Shown piece after piece: positions 1-6,831 of a stretch of 13,397 nucleotides of DNA (its first letter is position 1; the number at the start of each line of letters is the position of its first letter). Both the position numbers and the translations under genes were made by a program. The DNA lies in NCBI GenBank assembly GCA_964579845.1, contig CAZOHC010000032.1, positions 1 to 13,397 of the forward strand, given 5' to 3'. The stretch is from CAZOHC01 sp964579845. GTDB lineage: Bacteria > Patescibacteriota > Microgenomatia > Levybacterales > UBA12049. The notes beneath the pieces were generated by a model. It saw nothing but the letters and a program-made list of their open reading frames with translations, had not been told where the DNA came from and ran no database searches.

Positions 1-453
1 GGTTTGAAACGATTTCAAGTTCTTGGGAAAATAAAAAATAAGAAATATCTAGACTCGATAATTTCCAAAGCAGAACCGAAGTTACCTCTTGATGCACCTG
101 AAGAAGATCTACTCGCTATGGAGTGTTTCGACCTTGCTCTCACTACATTTCATCACTTAAAGGAGCAATCAACGCTTGCAAATAAGAGAACACTCACCCC
201 ATCACTCTTGGCAGATTTTCGACCACCACAAACGACAGATGAGTTCTTGTGGAGGAGTGTCGAGCTATATAATTATGTATCAGGTTTAGCGGATCAGACA
301 ATTTCACCGACAAGAATTACTGGAGCCGGAAATAGGATAATTCGACCAATCGCTTTCTTCAAATATGGTGCCACTATACCACTCAGGACCGATACTTATA
401 ATCCCCAATCTCCAAGGGTTGAGGTAAATCTTCTGGAGCCATATAAGGAATAA
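1..453 (+). CDS. Hypothetical protein, 5' end probably outside the window
   Basis: The frame is open from the first base of the window to a TAA at 451-453. The first possible start is a TTG at position 4, giving 149 residues, but nothing upstream can be checked, so the gene may begin before the window. I do not recognise the family. The protein appears soluble: there is no hydrophobic segment long enough to cross a membrane. It has a mixed, fairly charged N-terminal half (ECFDLALTTFHHLKE around residues 40-54) and a C-terminal part rich in proline, threonine and arginine. The next gene starts 61 bases downstream after a C-rich spacer. Composition (about 43% GC on one hand-counted line) is similar to the conserved genes to its right. 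No function is proposed. Confidence 0.55.
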   Translation, partial: GLKRFQVLGKIKNKKYLDSIISKAEPKLPLDAPEEDLLAMECFDLALTTFHHLKEQSTLANKRTLTPSLLADFRPPQTTDEFLWRSVELYNYVSGLADQTISPTRITGAGNRIIRPIAFFKYGATIPLRTDTYNPQSPRVEVNLLEPYKE

Positions 454-475
454 TTGAATTTACCCCCTACCCCCC

Positions 476-504
476 TAGACGCTACAACTTACTTTTGCTA
501 CGAT
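476..504 (+). promoter_or_regulatory. Weak candidate promoter for the YvlD-like gene
   Basis: TAGACG (476-481) and TACGAT (499-504) are separated by 17 bases, and the -10 box is preceded by TG-C, an extended -10. Each hexamer matches the sigma-70 consensus at only four of six positions. The ATG at 515 begins ten bases after the -10 box, so the transcript would have a leader of only a few bases. No Shine-Dalgarno sequence precedes the ATG, which fits near-leaderless initiation. Confidence 0.35.
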
Positions 505-514
505 CTATACGCCG

Positions 515-919
515 ATGATAAAACTTTTCCTGCTCAATGTTACGATTGAGGTGCTCGCGTTATTTCTCCTGACGCAGATTCTGCCGGGTGTTGAGGTAAA
601 CGGTGGACTCATTACCCTTCTGATCGCAGGATTTTCTCTCACTGTTCTCGACCTCGTGGTGAAGCCTATTCTGAATGTCATCAGCTTTCCCATTAACCTA
701 CTTACTCTAGGCTTTTTTTCTATTATCACGAATGCTATAATACTGTATCTTTTAACAGTGTTCGTCCCGAATGTCGTAATTAAAGCGTTTACATTCCAGG
801 GAGGAACATTCGGAGGCATAACCATTGCTGAGACAGAAGTATCGACGCTCATGACCTTTTTACTCGCGTCGGTAATACTCGCAGTAATCGTTACGATAAT
901 TAATTGGCTGATCGAATAA
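515..919 (+). CDS. Small four-helix membrane protein, YvlD / phage holin family 4 type
   Basis: This is a 134-residue, strongly hydrophobic protein with four predicted membrane helices, roughly residues 5-24, 29-50, 57-82 and 110-132. The pattern of a short first helix, a GGxxTLLIAGFSLTVLDLVVKPIL-like second helix and an LNVISFPINLLTLG loop is typical of the YvlD family (Pfam Phage_holin_4_2). The holin name is inherited from distant similarity. There are no phage genes here, and in cellular genomes these proteins are small inner-membrane proteins of unclear role. The ATG at 515 gives a normal family length. The 3' end overlaps the start of the YvcK-like gene by 16 bases, suggesting coupled expression. 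The family call is from recognised sequence character, not a search. Confidence 0.8.
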   Translation: MIKLFLLNVTIEVLALFLLTQILPGVEVNGGLITLLIAGFSLTVLDLVVKPILNVISFPINLLTLGFFSIITNAIILYLLTVFVPNVVIKAFTFQGGTFGGITIAETEVSTLMTFLLASVILAVIVTIINWLIE

Positions 920-1890
920 CATCATCAAACATAAAAAACCGTACTGTTGTCTGTCTGGGAGGCGGCGTCGGTACCAGCAATTTACTTCGCGGGCTCAAGC
1001 ATTACGGTGCGTCGTTCACGGTTATCACCTCTATGGCAGATGACGGCGGATCTTCAGGAAGACTGAGAAAAGCCTACAACATCATGCCTCCCGGCGATAT
1101 CATCAATACAATCGCAGCACTCATTCCTGACGAACAGCAAGCATTAGCTGACCTCCTGCTCTATCGATTTCCGGGACGAAATAAAGCGGATAAAGCAATC
1201 GACGGACAAAAACTCGGCAATCTTATTATGCTGGCTGAGATTCAGCGGACCGGTGATTTTTATAAGGCAATCGAGGTCACGAAAAAAATGTTCGGTGTCC
1301 AGGCGGAATTTCTGCCGGCGACAGATGTCAGGACACGACTCGCGGCGATCACCAAAGATGGCAGACGTGTCCAAGGCGAGACGACACTCGATCTGGCACG
1401 CTATTCTGAACCCAGAGGACTTAAAAAAATCTACTTCACTCCGAAGCATCCGAAAGTAAATCCTCGGGTTTATGAAGCACTCATGGACGCTGATATTATT
1501 ATCTCAGGGCCGGGAGATCTCTATACGAACCAGCTCCCGGTACTCATTGTTCCTGAGATCAGAGAAGCGCTCCTGAAGAGTAAAGCGAAAAAACTTTTTA
1601 TCGGCAATATCGCAAATAAACCGTTTGAGACGAAGAACTTTATGCTTCAGGACTTTATCACTGCCATCATCGATCATCTGGGTGAGAATCCGTTCGACCA
1701 AGTGTACGTTAATAATAACTTCGAAAATAGTATCCCGAAAAAATTTAAATACTCATATGTAAAAGTAAATGAAGAATTAAGAAATACCCCGCAGTCATTT
1801 GCACTGATCGAAGGCGATGTCGTCTCCGATGCATTTCCTATCTACCATGACTTCACAAAGCTTGCATCACTCATAAACAACCATGTATAA
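904..1890 (+). CDS. yvcK: YvcK/CofD-family protein (gluconeogenesis factor type)
   Basis: The 328-residue protein has the hallmarks of the YvcK branch of the CofD superfamily. It shows an N-terminal glycine-rich loop, GGGVGTSNLLRGLK (about residues 19-32), then MADDGGSSGRLR (46-57), PPGDI (64-68), and a GNLIMLAEI segment near residue 105. In Bacillus and mycobacteria, YvcK binds UDP-linked amino sugars and affects cell-wall precursor supply and growth on gluconeogenic carbon sources. True CofD enzymes make coenzyme F420, and nothing else for that pathway is visible here. The start is inferred: TTG at 904 is the only reasonable start before the nucleotide-binding loop and overlaps the previous gene by 16 bases. 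No Shine-Dalgarno sequence is visible, so translational coupling is likely. Its 3' end contains the promoter for secG. Length is normal for the family. Confidence 0.88.
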   Translation: MADRITSSNIKNRTVVCLGGGVGTSNLLRGLKHYGASFTVITSMADDGGSSGRLRKAYNIMPPGDIINTIAALIPDEQQALADLLLYRFPGRNKADKAIDGQKLGNLIMLAEIQRTGDFYKAIEVTKKMFGVQAEFLPATDVRTRLAAITKDGRRVQGETTLDLARYSEPRGLKKIYFTPKHPKVNPRVYEALMDADIIISGPGDLYTNQLPVLIVPEIREALLKSKAKKLFIGNIANKPFETKNFMLQDFITAIIDHLGENPFDQVYVNNNFENSIPKKFKYSYVKVNEELRNTPQSFALIEGDVVSDAFPIYHDFTKLASLINNHV

Positions 1891-1891
1891 T
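1862..1891 (+). promoter_or_regulatory. Promoter for secG
   Basis: TTGCAT (1862-1867) and a perfect TATAAT (1886-1891) are separated by 18 bases. The -10 box overlaps the TAA stop of the YvcK-like gene. The secG ATG lies 26 bases after the -10 box, so the leader is short. This would allow secG and the solute-binding protein gene to be transcribed independently of the upstream pair. Confidence 0.6.
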
Positions 1892-1917
1892 ACTTCAAGC
1901 TTCTAGAGCTTTGATTT

Positions 1918-2130
1918 ATGATTATCGTTATCTTACAAATCATCGTCGCAGTCCTTCTCATCGCCGCAATCTTACTGCAGTCACAAGGAGGCGGTATCTC
2001 ACCTGTCTTTGGTGGCGGTGGCGAGATGTATCGATCCCGGCAGAATATTGAGAAATTTCTCGTCGCAGCGACGATTATTCTGACTGTTCTTCTCGTCGGA
2101 TTGTCTGTCGTTCTTCTTCTGCCTCGTTAA
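1918..2130 (+). CDS. secG: Preprotein translocase subunit SecG
   Basis: The 70-residue protein has the SecG layout: a first membrane helix (about residues 2-20), the conserved LLQSQGGG turn followed by FGGGGEMYRSR and the basic NIEKFL motif, and a second helix (about 46-67). SecG is the small accessory subunit of the SecYEG channel and aids SecA-driven export across the cytoplasmic membrane. The length and the Gly-rich cytoplasmic loop are normal. The ATG at 1918 is the first start in frame. The gene has its own promoter immediately upstream and is followed 24 bases later by a gene for an exported solute-binding protein. In CPR-type genomes secG is often seen next to such a gene (recalled, not searched). 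Confidence 0.92.
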   Translation: MIIVILQIIVAVLLIAAILLQSQGGGISPVFGGGGEMYRSRQNIEKFLVAATIILTVLLVGLSVVLLLPR

Positions 2131-2154
2131 TAACGGGTAAGCACAAACACTTGT

Positions 2155-3522
2155 ATGAGTATTTTTCGACGCCGTACCCTGTTCTGGCTGATAAAAGCAT
2201 ATGTAAAGAAATGGGGAAAAGTTATTGGTTCATCATTTCTCCTGGGACTTCTCGTTTTTTTTCTCCTCCTCGCATTCTCCCAGTACGTGTACAGTAAAAT
2301 GCCGAAAGGTCAAAAAGTTGTCGTCGGTGTGATAGGTGCGTACACACCAGAAAACCTCCCGCAGAAGATTACCCGGAAACTTTCCCGAGGAATGACAGCA
2401 GTACAACCTGACGGCTCGATTCAGCCTGATGCAGCGGAATCCTGGTCGATTACTGACATGGGGAAAACCTATATTTTCACACTTAAGGAAGACCTCACCT
2501 TTACTGATCGGGAAGCACTGAACTCGACCAACGTATCCTATGACTTTGCTGATGTCACGGTCGAGACACCGGATGAACGAACGCTTGTCTATAAACTGAA
2601 TGCCGCGTACTCACCGTTTCTCGTCACTGTCTCCAGACCAATTTTCAAAGACGGGTTGAACGGCATCGGTGACTACCAAATTATTGATATGAACGTAAAC
2701 GGTAGTTTTGTTGAGTCACTTGAACTCAGGTCTGTTCACGATCATCTGAAGACAGAAACATATAAGTTCTACCCTGATGAGGCAGCGTTGAAGCAGGCAT
2801 TTATGCTGGGTGAGATTAACACCGCGACAGGACTCACTGATATCTCGTATAAAGAGACATCATTTGAAGAATTTCCGAACGTGACTGTGACGAAAAACGT
2901 CGATCATTCGACCCTGGTCACGCTTTTTTATAACACTCGTGACGCCGTACTATCTGATAAAAAACTTCGTACCGGACTCACCTACGCACTCCCTGATACC
3001 TTCCCGAGCGGAGCTCGAAATTATGTCTCGTATCCTCCGACCTCTGCGTATTTTAATGCGGATAGTAATAACAGACACCAGGACATTACCCACGCGAAGT
3101 TATTACTCGAATCAGCAGCTGAAGCGGCAAGTACCAGCGGTCTGCCTGAGGTGACGATGAAAGTCCTATCCAAATATATGCCGACAGCAAAGGTTATCAC
3201 AAAAGCGTGGGAAGAAGCGGGCGTCAGAGTAAAACTTGAAGAGGTCCAGTCAATTCCTGCGAATTTTCAGATGTACCTGGGTGATTTTAACATGCCTCGC
3301 GATCCTGACCAATACTCGCTCTGGCACTCCAGTCAACCGTCAAATACGAATATCACACGATACAGTAATCTGAGAATTGATAAACTCCTCGAGGACGGAC
3401 GTATCACGACTGACCAGGATGAGCGAATGGATATCTATGCAGATTTTCAAAAGTATCTCCTCGATGACTCCCCTGCTTCATTCCTCTACTTCCCCTATCT
3501 GTACACAGTGGAACGGAAATAG
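2155..3522 (+). CDS. Membrane-anchored ABC-type oligopeptide-binding protein (SBP family 5)
   Basis: The 455-residue protein has a basic N-terminus, one hydrophobic segment (about residues 24-43) and then the start of a family 5 extracellular solute-binding domain. Visible family features are LSRGMTAVQPDGSIQPDAAESW (about residues 76-97, written here as the DGS..P..AESW signature), a GKTYIFTLK strand, and the SRPIFKDGLNGIGDY stretch that ends the first lobe. There is no lipobox cysteine, so it is probably held by the uncleaved helix, not by a lipid. Usual DppA/OppA proteins are longer (about 530-600 residues), so this is a short version. In family terms it would capture peptides or similar solutes outside the membrane, but no permease or ATPase genes are in the window. 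It probably shares the secG transcript and ends at the bidirectional hairpin shared with uvrC. Confidence 0.82.
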   Translation: MSIFRRRTLFWLIKAYVKKWGKVIGSSFLLGLLVFFLLLAFSQYVYSKMPKGQKVVVGVIGAYTPENLPQKITRKLSRGMTAVQPDGSIQPDAAESWSITDMGKTYIFTLKEDLTFTDREALNSTNVSYDFADVTVETPDERTLVYKLNAAYSPFLVTVSRPIFKDGLNGIGDYQIIDMNVNGSFVESLELRSVHDHLKTETYKFYPDEAALKQAFMLGEINTATGLTDISYKETSFEEFPNVTVTKNVDHSTLVTLFYNTRDAVLSDKKLRTGLTYALPDTFPSGARNYVSYPPTSAYFNADSNNRHQDITHAKLLLESAAEAASTSGLPEVTMKVLSKYMPTAKVITKAWEEAGVRVKLEEVQSIPANFQMYLGDFNMPRDPDQYSLWHSSQPSNTNITRYSNLRIDKLLEDGRITTDQDERMDIYADFQKYLLDDSPASFLYFPYLYTVERK

Positions 3523-3539
3523 GCTGACATTAGTCATTC

Positions 3540-3615
3540 GTCTTTAGTCAGTAGTTCTTTGCTTTCATTCATCAATAAAAATATTGCTAAAGACTAGCGA
3601 CTAAGGACTAAAGAC
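3540..3615. terminator. Bidirectional hairpin between convergent genes, built of 7-base units
   Basis: GTCTTTAGTC (3540-3549) is the exact reverse complement of GACTAAAGAC (3606-3615), a 10-bp outer stem. Inside it, AGTAGTTCTTTGC pairs imperfectly with GCTAAAGACTAGC. The right arm is made of near-tandem 7-base units: GACTAGC, GACTAAG, GACTAAA. The element fills the space between the stop of the solute-binding protein gene (3522) and the stop of uvrC (3623). A terminator for both directions is the simplest reading, though neither side has a clean long U-tract. Confidence 0.6.
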
Positions 3616-3622
3616 ATTCTCA

Positions 3623-4987
3623 TCAACGGGCCAGTGCTGCTTTTGATCTGAGTTTGCGGTGGTAGGTGATCGCGAAGCGGTGCGCTTCATTCCGGATACG
3701 CATGATTAGTTTGAGTGCAGGCGTGTCTTTCGGAACTGAGACTTCGATGAAGTTCTCCTCATTCGTACCGTAAAGTTTTACAACAGACTGTGATACTGCC
3801 GTTTTCCGTGTCGGATCGAACGATGCTTGATCTGTCGGGATAATGATCGTCTCTTCCCGTTTCGCCAGTCCGATGATCGGAATGTTTATCTCCCTTTCTT
3901 TCAATGCGTTCATAACGGACGTGAGTTGGCCTTTCCCGCCGTCGACGACGAGTAGTTGCGGAGTGGGCCACTCGTCATGCCTCAGACGTCTCGTGAGCAT
4001 CTCTTCCATCATCGCGAAATCGTTCGGTACACCGTCCTTTTTTATCTTAAATCGACGGTACTGCGAGGTATCGATCTCGCCATGCGTTAAGACGACGAGT
4101 GAACCTGTCGCGTGCGTTCCCTGGGTATTGGAGATGTCATAACACTCAATTCGCCCGAGTGAAGAAACGTCCAGACCGTTTGATGACAAAATCTCCTGCA
4201 AACCGTCAAGCTCTTCTTTTCTCAGATCTTCCCGGAGATTCGGGTTTACATCGTATTCAACCGGCCTCCTGAACGGCTCGGTAATCATGCTGAGTGCTGT
4301 GATGCGTTTCTGAAGTATAGATGCTTCCTCAAACTGCTCAGCTTTACTTGCAGCGTCCCGTTCTTTTTCAAGCTCCCCCATCAATTTTCGTGATTCTCCT
4401 TCAAAAATTCTGATGATATTTCGTATGTATTTTTTATATGTTTTTCGAAGCTCAGGCGTATCATGTACCGGCGGACAGACACAAAGTCCCAGATGGTTAT
4501 ACAGACAAATTCGTTTCGCGTGGTTTCGGGTCGTCAGAAACGGATAGATTCTCCGGAGCGTTTTGAGTACCATGCGGACTGATCCTGCGCTCGGGAACGG
4601 ACCGTAGTAAAGCGACTTTTCATCATCGGCTCGTCGCTCGAGCATGATAGCAGGATAGGTATCGTTTACCGTAATCCGAACGTAGGGATACATTTTATCA
4701 TCCGTCAATCTGATGTTGTATTTCGGCTTAAATTTTTTAATGTAGAACGCCTCAAGAAGCAGTGATTCAAGCTCTGACTCGACGACGGTCACGGTAATTG
4801 TTTTGATCTGTGAGACAAGTAATCTGGTCTTCTCACCCAGGAGATTCTTATTCGTGAAATATGACGATACACGGGCTTTGAGATCTTTTGCTTTCCCGAC
4901 ATACAGAATATTATTTTTTTCGTCGTGGAAACGGTATACGCCCGGATTTGATGGCAATGATAAATATGATGATGACGGAACTTCCAA
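3623..4987 (-). CDS. uvrC: Excinuclease ABC subunit C, short form
   Basis: UvrC makes the two incisions flanking a DNA lesion in nucleotide excision repair after UvrA and UvrB have located it. The 454-residue protein has an N-terminal GIY-YIG nuclease (GVY at 16-18, YVG at 29-31, R39, E79), a UVR helical hairpin at about 200-235 that would contact UvrB, and the RNase H-like 5' incision domain with D284 (CYDISN), D349 (VVDGGKGQ) and H436 (EAHRF). It ends soon after H436, so the tandem helix-hairpin-helix DNA-binding domain of the usual 600-residue protein is absent. The central cysteine cluster reads C161-x7-C169-x1-C171, unlike the common C-x7-C-x3-C. The start is TTG at 4987, supported by GGAGG eight bases upstream and by the family N-terminus LPSNPGVY. 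The 5' end overlaps the transglutaminase-like gene by 77 bases. Confidence 0.93.
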   Translation of the reverse strand: MEVPSSSYLSLPSNPGVYRFHDEKNNILYVGKAKDLKARVSSYFTNKNLLGEKTRLLVSQIKTITVTVVESELESLLLEAFYIKKFKPKYNIRLTDDKMYPYVRITVNDTYPAIMLERRADDEKSLYYGPFPSAGSVRMVLKTLRRIYPFLTTRNHAKRICLYNHLGLCVCPPVHDTPELRKTYKKYIRNIIRIFEGESRKLMGELEKERDAASKAEQFEEASILQKRITALSMITEPFRRPVEYDVNPNLREDLRKEELDGLQEILSSNGLDVSSLGRIECYDISNTQGTHATGSLVVLTHGEIDTSQYRRFKIKKDGVPNDFAMMEEMLTRRLRHDEWPTPQLLVVDGGKGQLTSVMNALKEREINIPIIGLAKREETIIIPTDQASFDPTRKTAVSQSVVKLYGTNEENFIEVSVPKDTPALKLIMRIRNEAHRFAITYHRKLRSKAALAR

Positions 4988-6714
4988 TAAATAATCCTCC
5001 GAGTACCGGTGCTGCCGGCATGATTACAGGCATAACTGACAGTGATTCATGATGGGTTATTCCTGCGACTTGTATTGTAAGATCCCTGATTCCGTTTGTC
5101 AAAACAGGCTGCCTTCTGAACGTTACCGGAAGCGTTACGCTACCGTAGGGGGGAACCGGCGGAACATCGATCTTCTGTTCGTTCGGGAAAAGTGTTGATG
5201 ACGTGACTACCATCTGTTGTGGCTGTATCAGACCCTGACCGGTATTCGTGACAATGACACTACCCGTGATCGGGAGAAACGAGAGATAGGAATCACGAAA
5301 GACTGAAGACAGGTGCAGTTTTTCTGACGGACGTTCTTCCGGAAATGCGAACTCAACGTGCACGTCTTTTCCTTCATCTGACGCGTTATATTTATATCCC
5401 CCTGCAGCGATAGGATACTCACTGTCTGTTCCNNNNNNNNNNTGAGAAATAATCGATACCGTCTGTTGTATTGCCCCATGTGGGATCAATCATTACCCAT
5501 GTCTCCTGCTCGTAATCATAATATTCAGGCCATGCATGCAAAATATCTTTAACAAGTGAAAGCGGGCGTTGTTTATCGTTTTCTGTGTACGCATATCCGT
5601 TTACCTCACGTGCAGGAATCCCCGCAGCTCTGGCAATCGTGATAAACAGATCCGTAAACTCCAGGCAAACGGCTGATTCAGGGCTCTCTATGACGCCAAG
5701 TGCTCCGAGCCTGGGCTTACTGTCTGTTACCCGACTGAAATCGTACGAGAGTGTCTCAACGACGTAATCATAGATTGCTTCAGGCGTCTTCAGCTCGCGC
5801 GCTAACTCCTGGATCCTTTTATTTGAAACTTCCCAGTATCTATCCTCCCGAAGATACCGTCTCAAAGACTCCTCAGTCTCCGGTTGTTTCTTCGGCGTGA
5901 GTGAGAGATATGCTTTTCCTTTGACGATGACGTCAAACTGCTGGGAGGGAAGAAGCTCGTACTGCGCCAGCCAGTTTCCGTCGGCATCTATCGTGACATT
6001 GATCGGTTTCGGTTCGATCGATGAAAAAAACACCTCCTGATAATTCGTTGACGGAGGAAGCGCAATCTCTGTTCTGATCGGGATGATATTACTGTTTTTT
6101 AAATGATATGTCAGAAAGAAATTATATGCCTGTTCTTCACCGAACGCGAGCGAGATACCGCCTGCACCCAAATCTTCTCTGGTAAAATGCAGTTCAGGTC
6201 CGGCATGTTCGGGTTTGATAAACGATGCCTGACCGAAACTTTCAGGAACGATGACATCGACTGCGAACTCTGTAAACCGCTGCTGGTCTGCGATGCCGGG
6301 GATATTTACAGTCATACTGCTCCCCCGCTTCTTCGCAACATCTTTCGTATCAAATGTTACGGTGAACGGTAGCGTATTATCTTTCCCGACGACTCGTTTA
6401 TTAAACGTGACGCCTATCTCATGCCCTTCTTCAGTTTTTCGAATCACCGGTGTGATAGCACCGTCAGGATCCCTCGCCTGTACGTTTTCGATTTCGTCAA
6501 AGCCGATATGAATTTTATATGATGACGCGTAGAACTGACTGGTAGAATTCGTCAGCGCGATGTCCAAAACGACATGCGTTATGCCTGCTTCATTGATCGT
6601 ATACGTTACATCATACGCAGTCGTAAAATTATCAGATGCATAAGCAGGCCGAAAACCTGCAAGTGATACGTGAAAAGTTAGAACTGCTAAGAATACAATG
6701 AGGAATTTTTTCAT
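4911..6714 (-). CDS. Secreted, membrane-anchored transglutaminase-like protein (interrupted by an assembly gap)
   Basis: One gene is split into two apparent frames by the N run at 5433-5442. The N-terminal piece (424 residues before the gap) begins with a signal-type segment (MKKFLIVFLAVLTF, with AYAS near 24-27). It continues with a beta-rich region to about residue 270 and then a transglutaminase-like core with C350 (SAVCLEF), H393 (LHAWPEY) and D410 (MIDPTWGN), the expected Cys-His-Asp triad. After the gap, 173 residues form a beta-rich domain and end in one membrane helix followed by a basic tail (PFPRRKK). Such papain-fold proteins act outside the membrane as proteases, amidases or cross-linking enzymes, and the substrate cannot be told from sequence. 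It lies between uvrA and uvrC, has its own promoter, and its 3' end carries the uvrC ribosome binding site. Confidence 0.85.
4985..5000 (-). promoter_or_regulatory. Shine-Dalgarno site fixing the TTG start of uvrC
   Basis: On the minus strand GGAGG (plus 4996-5000) is followed by eight bases and then TTG (plus 4985-4987). The site lies inside the 3' end of the transglutaminase-like gene. It supports a TTG start for uvrC and suggests translation from the same transcript. Confidence 0.7.
5433..5442. other. Assembly gap of ten N inside the transglutaminase-like gene
   Basis: Ten N occupy these bases. On the minus strand the last known codon before the gap (TCA, plus 5443-5445) and the first after it (GGA, plus 5430-5432) both end exactly at the gap edge. 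Reading stays in frame only if the true gap is a multiple of three, so the value of ten is a placeholder. Confidence 0.97.
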
Positions 6715-6720
6715 TCCCTC

Positions 6721-6749
6721 AGTGTAGCTGAGTCAATAGGTTGGGGCAA
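6721..6749 (-). promoter_or_regulatory. Promoter for the transglutaminase-like gene, probably leaderless
   Basis: On the minus strand TTGCCC (plus 6744-6749) and TACACT (plus 6721-6726) are separated by 17 bases. Only six bases lie between the -10 box and the ATG at 6714, so transcription should begin at or next to the start codon. A small inverted repeat, CTCAG/CTGAG with a 5-base loop (6718-6732), covers the -10 box and could be an operator, though it may be chance. Confidence 0.55.
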
Positions 6750-6831
6750 GTATAAGGAGATGCGTCAGGTAAAATGTTGCTTGGTGAGCTGGTTAATTGG
6801 TTTTCTCCGATGAACGAGGTCGAAAAAAGAA

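Noticed and set aside
462..475. C-rich runs as a quadruplex or i-motif
   Set aside because: Only two C runs are present; four would be needed for an intramolecular structure.
505..852. 115-residue minus-strand open frame
   Set aside because: It is the shadow of the YvlD-like membrane protein gene and has no family character.
515..919. Prophage indicated by the holin-type name
   Set aside because: No other phage gene is present, and the YvlD family is common in bacterial chromosomes.
4911..5489. Separate 192-residue gene downstream of the transglutaminase-like gene
   Set aside because: Its first residues before the N run are an out-of-frame reading of the transglutaminase region; the part after the gap is the C-terminus of the same protein.
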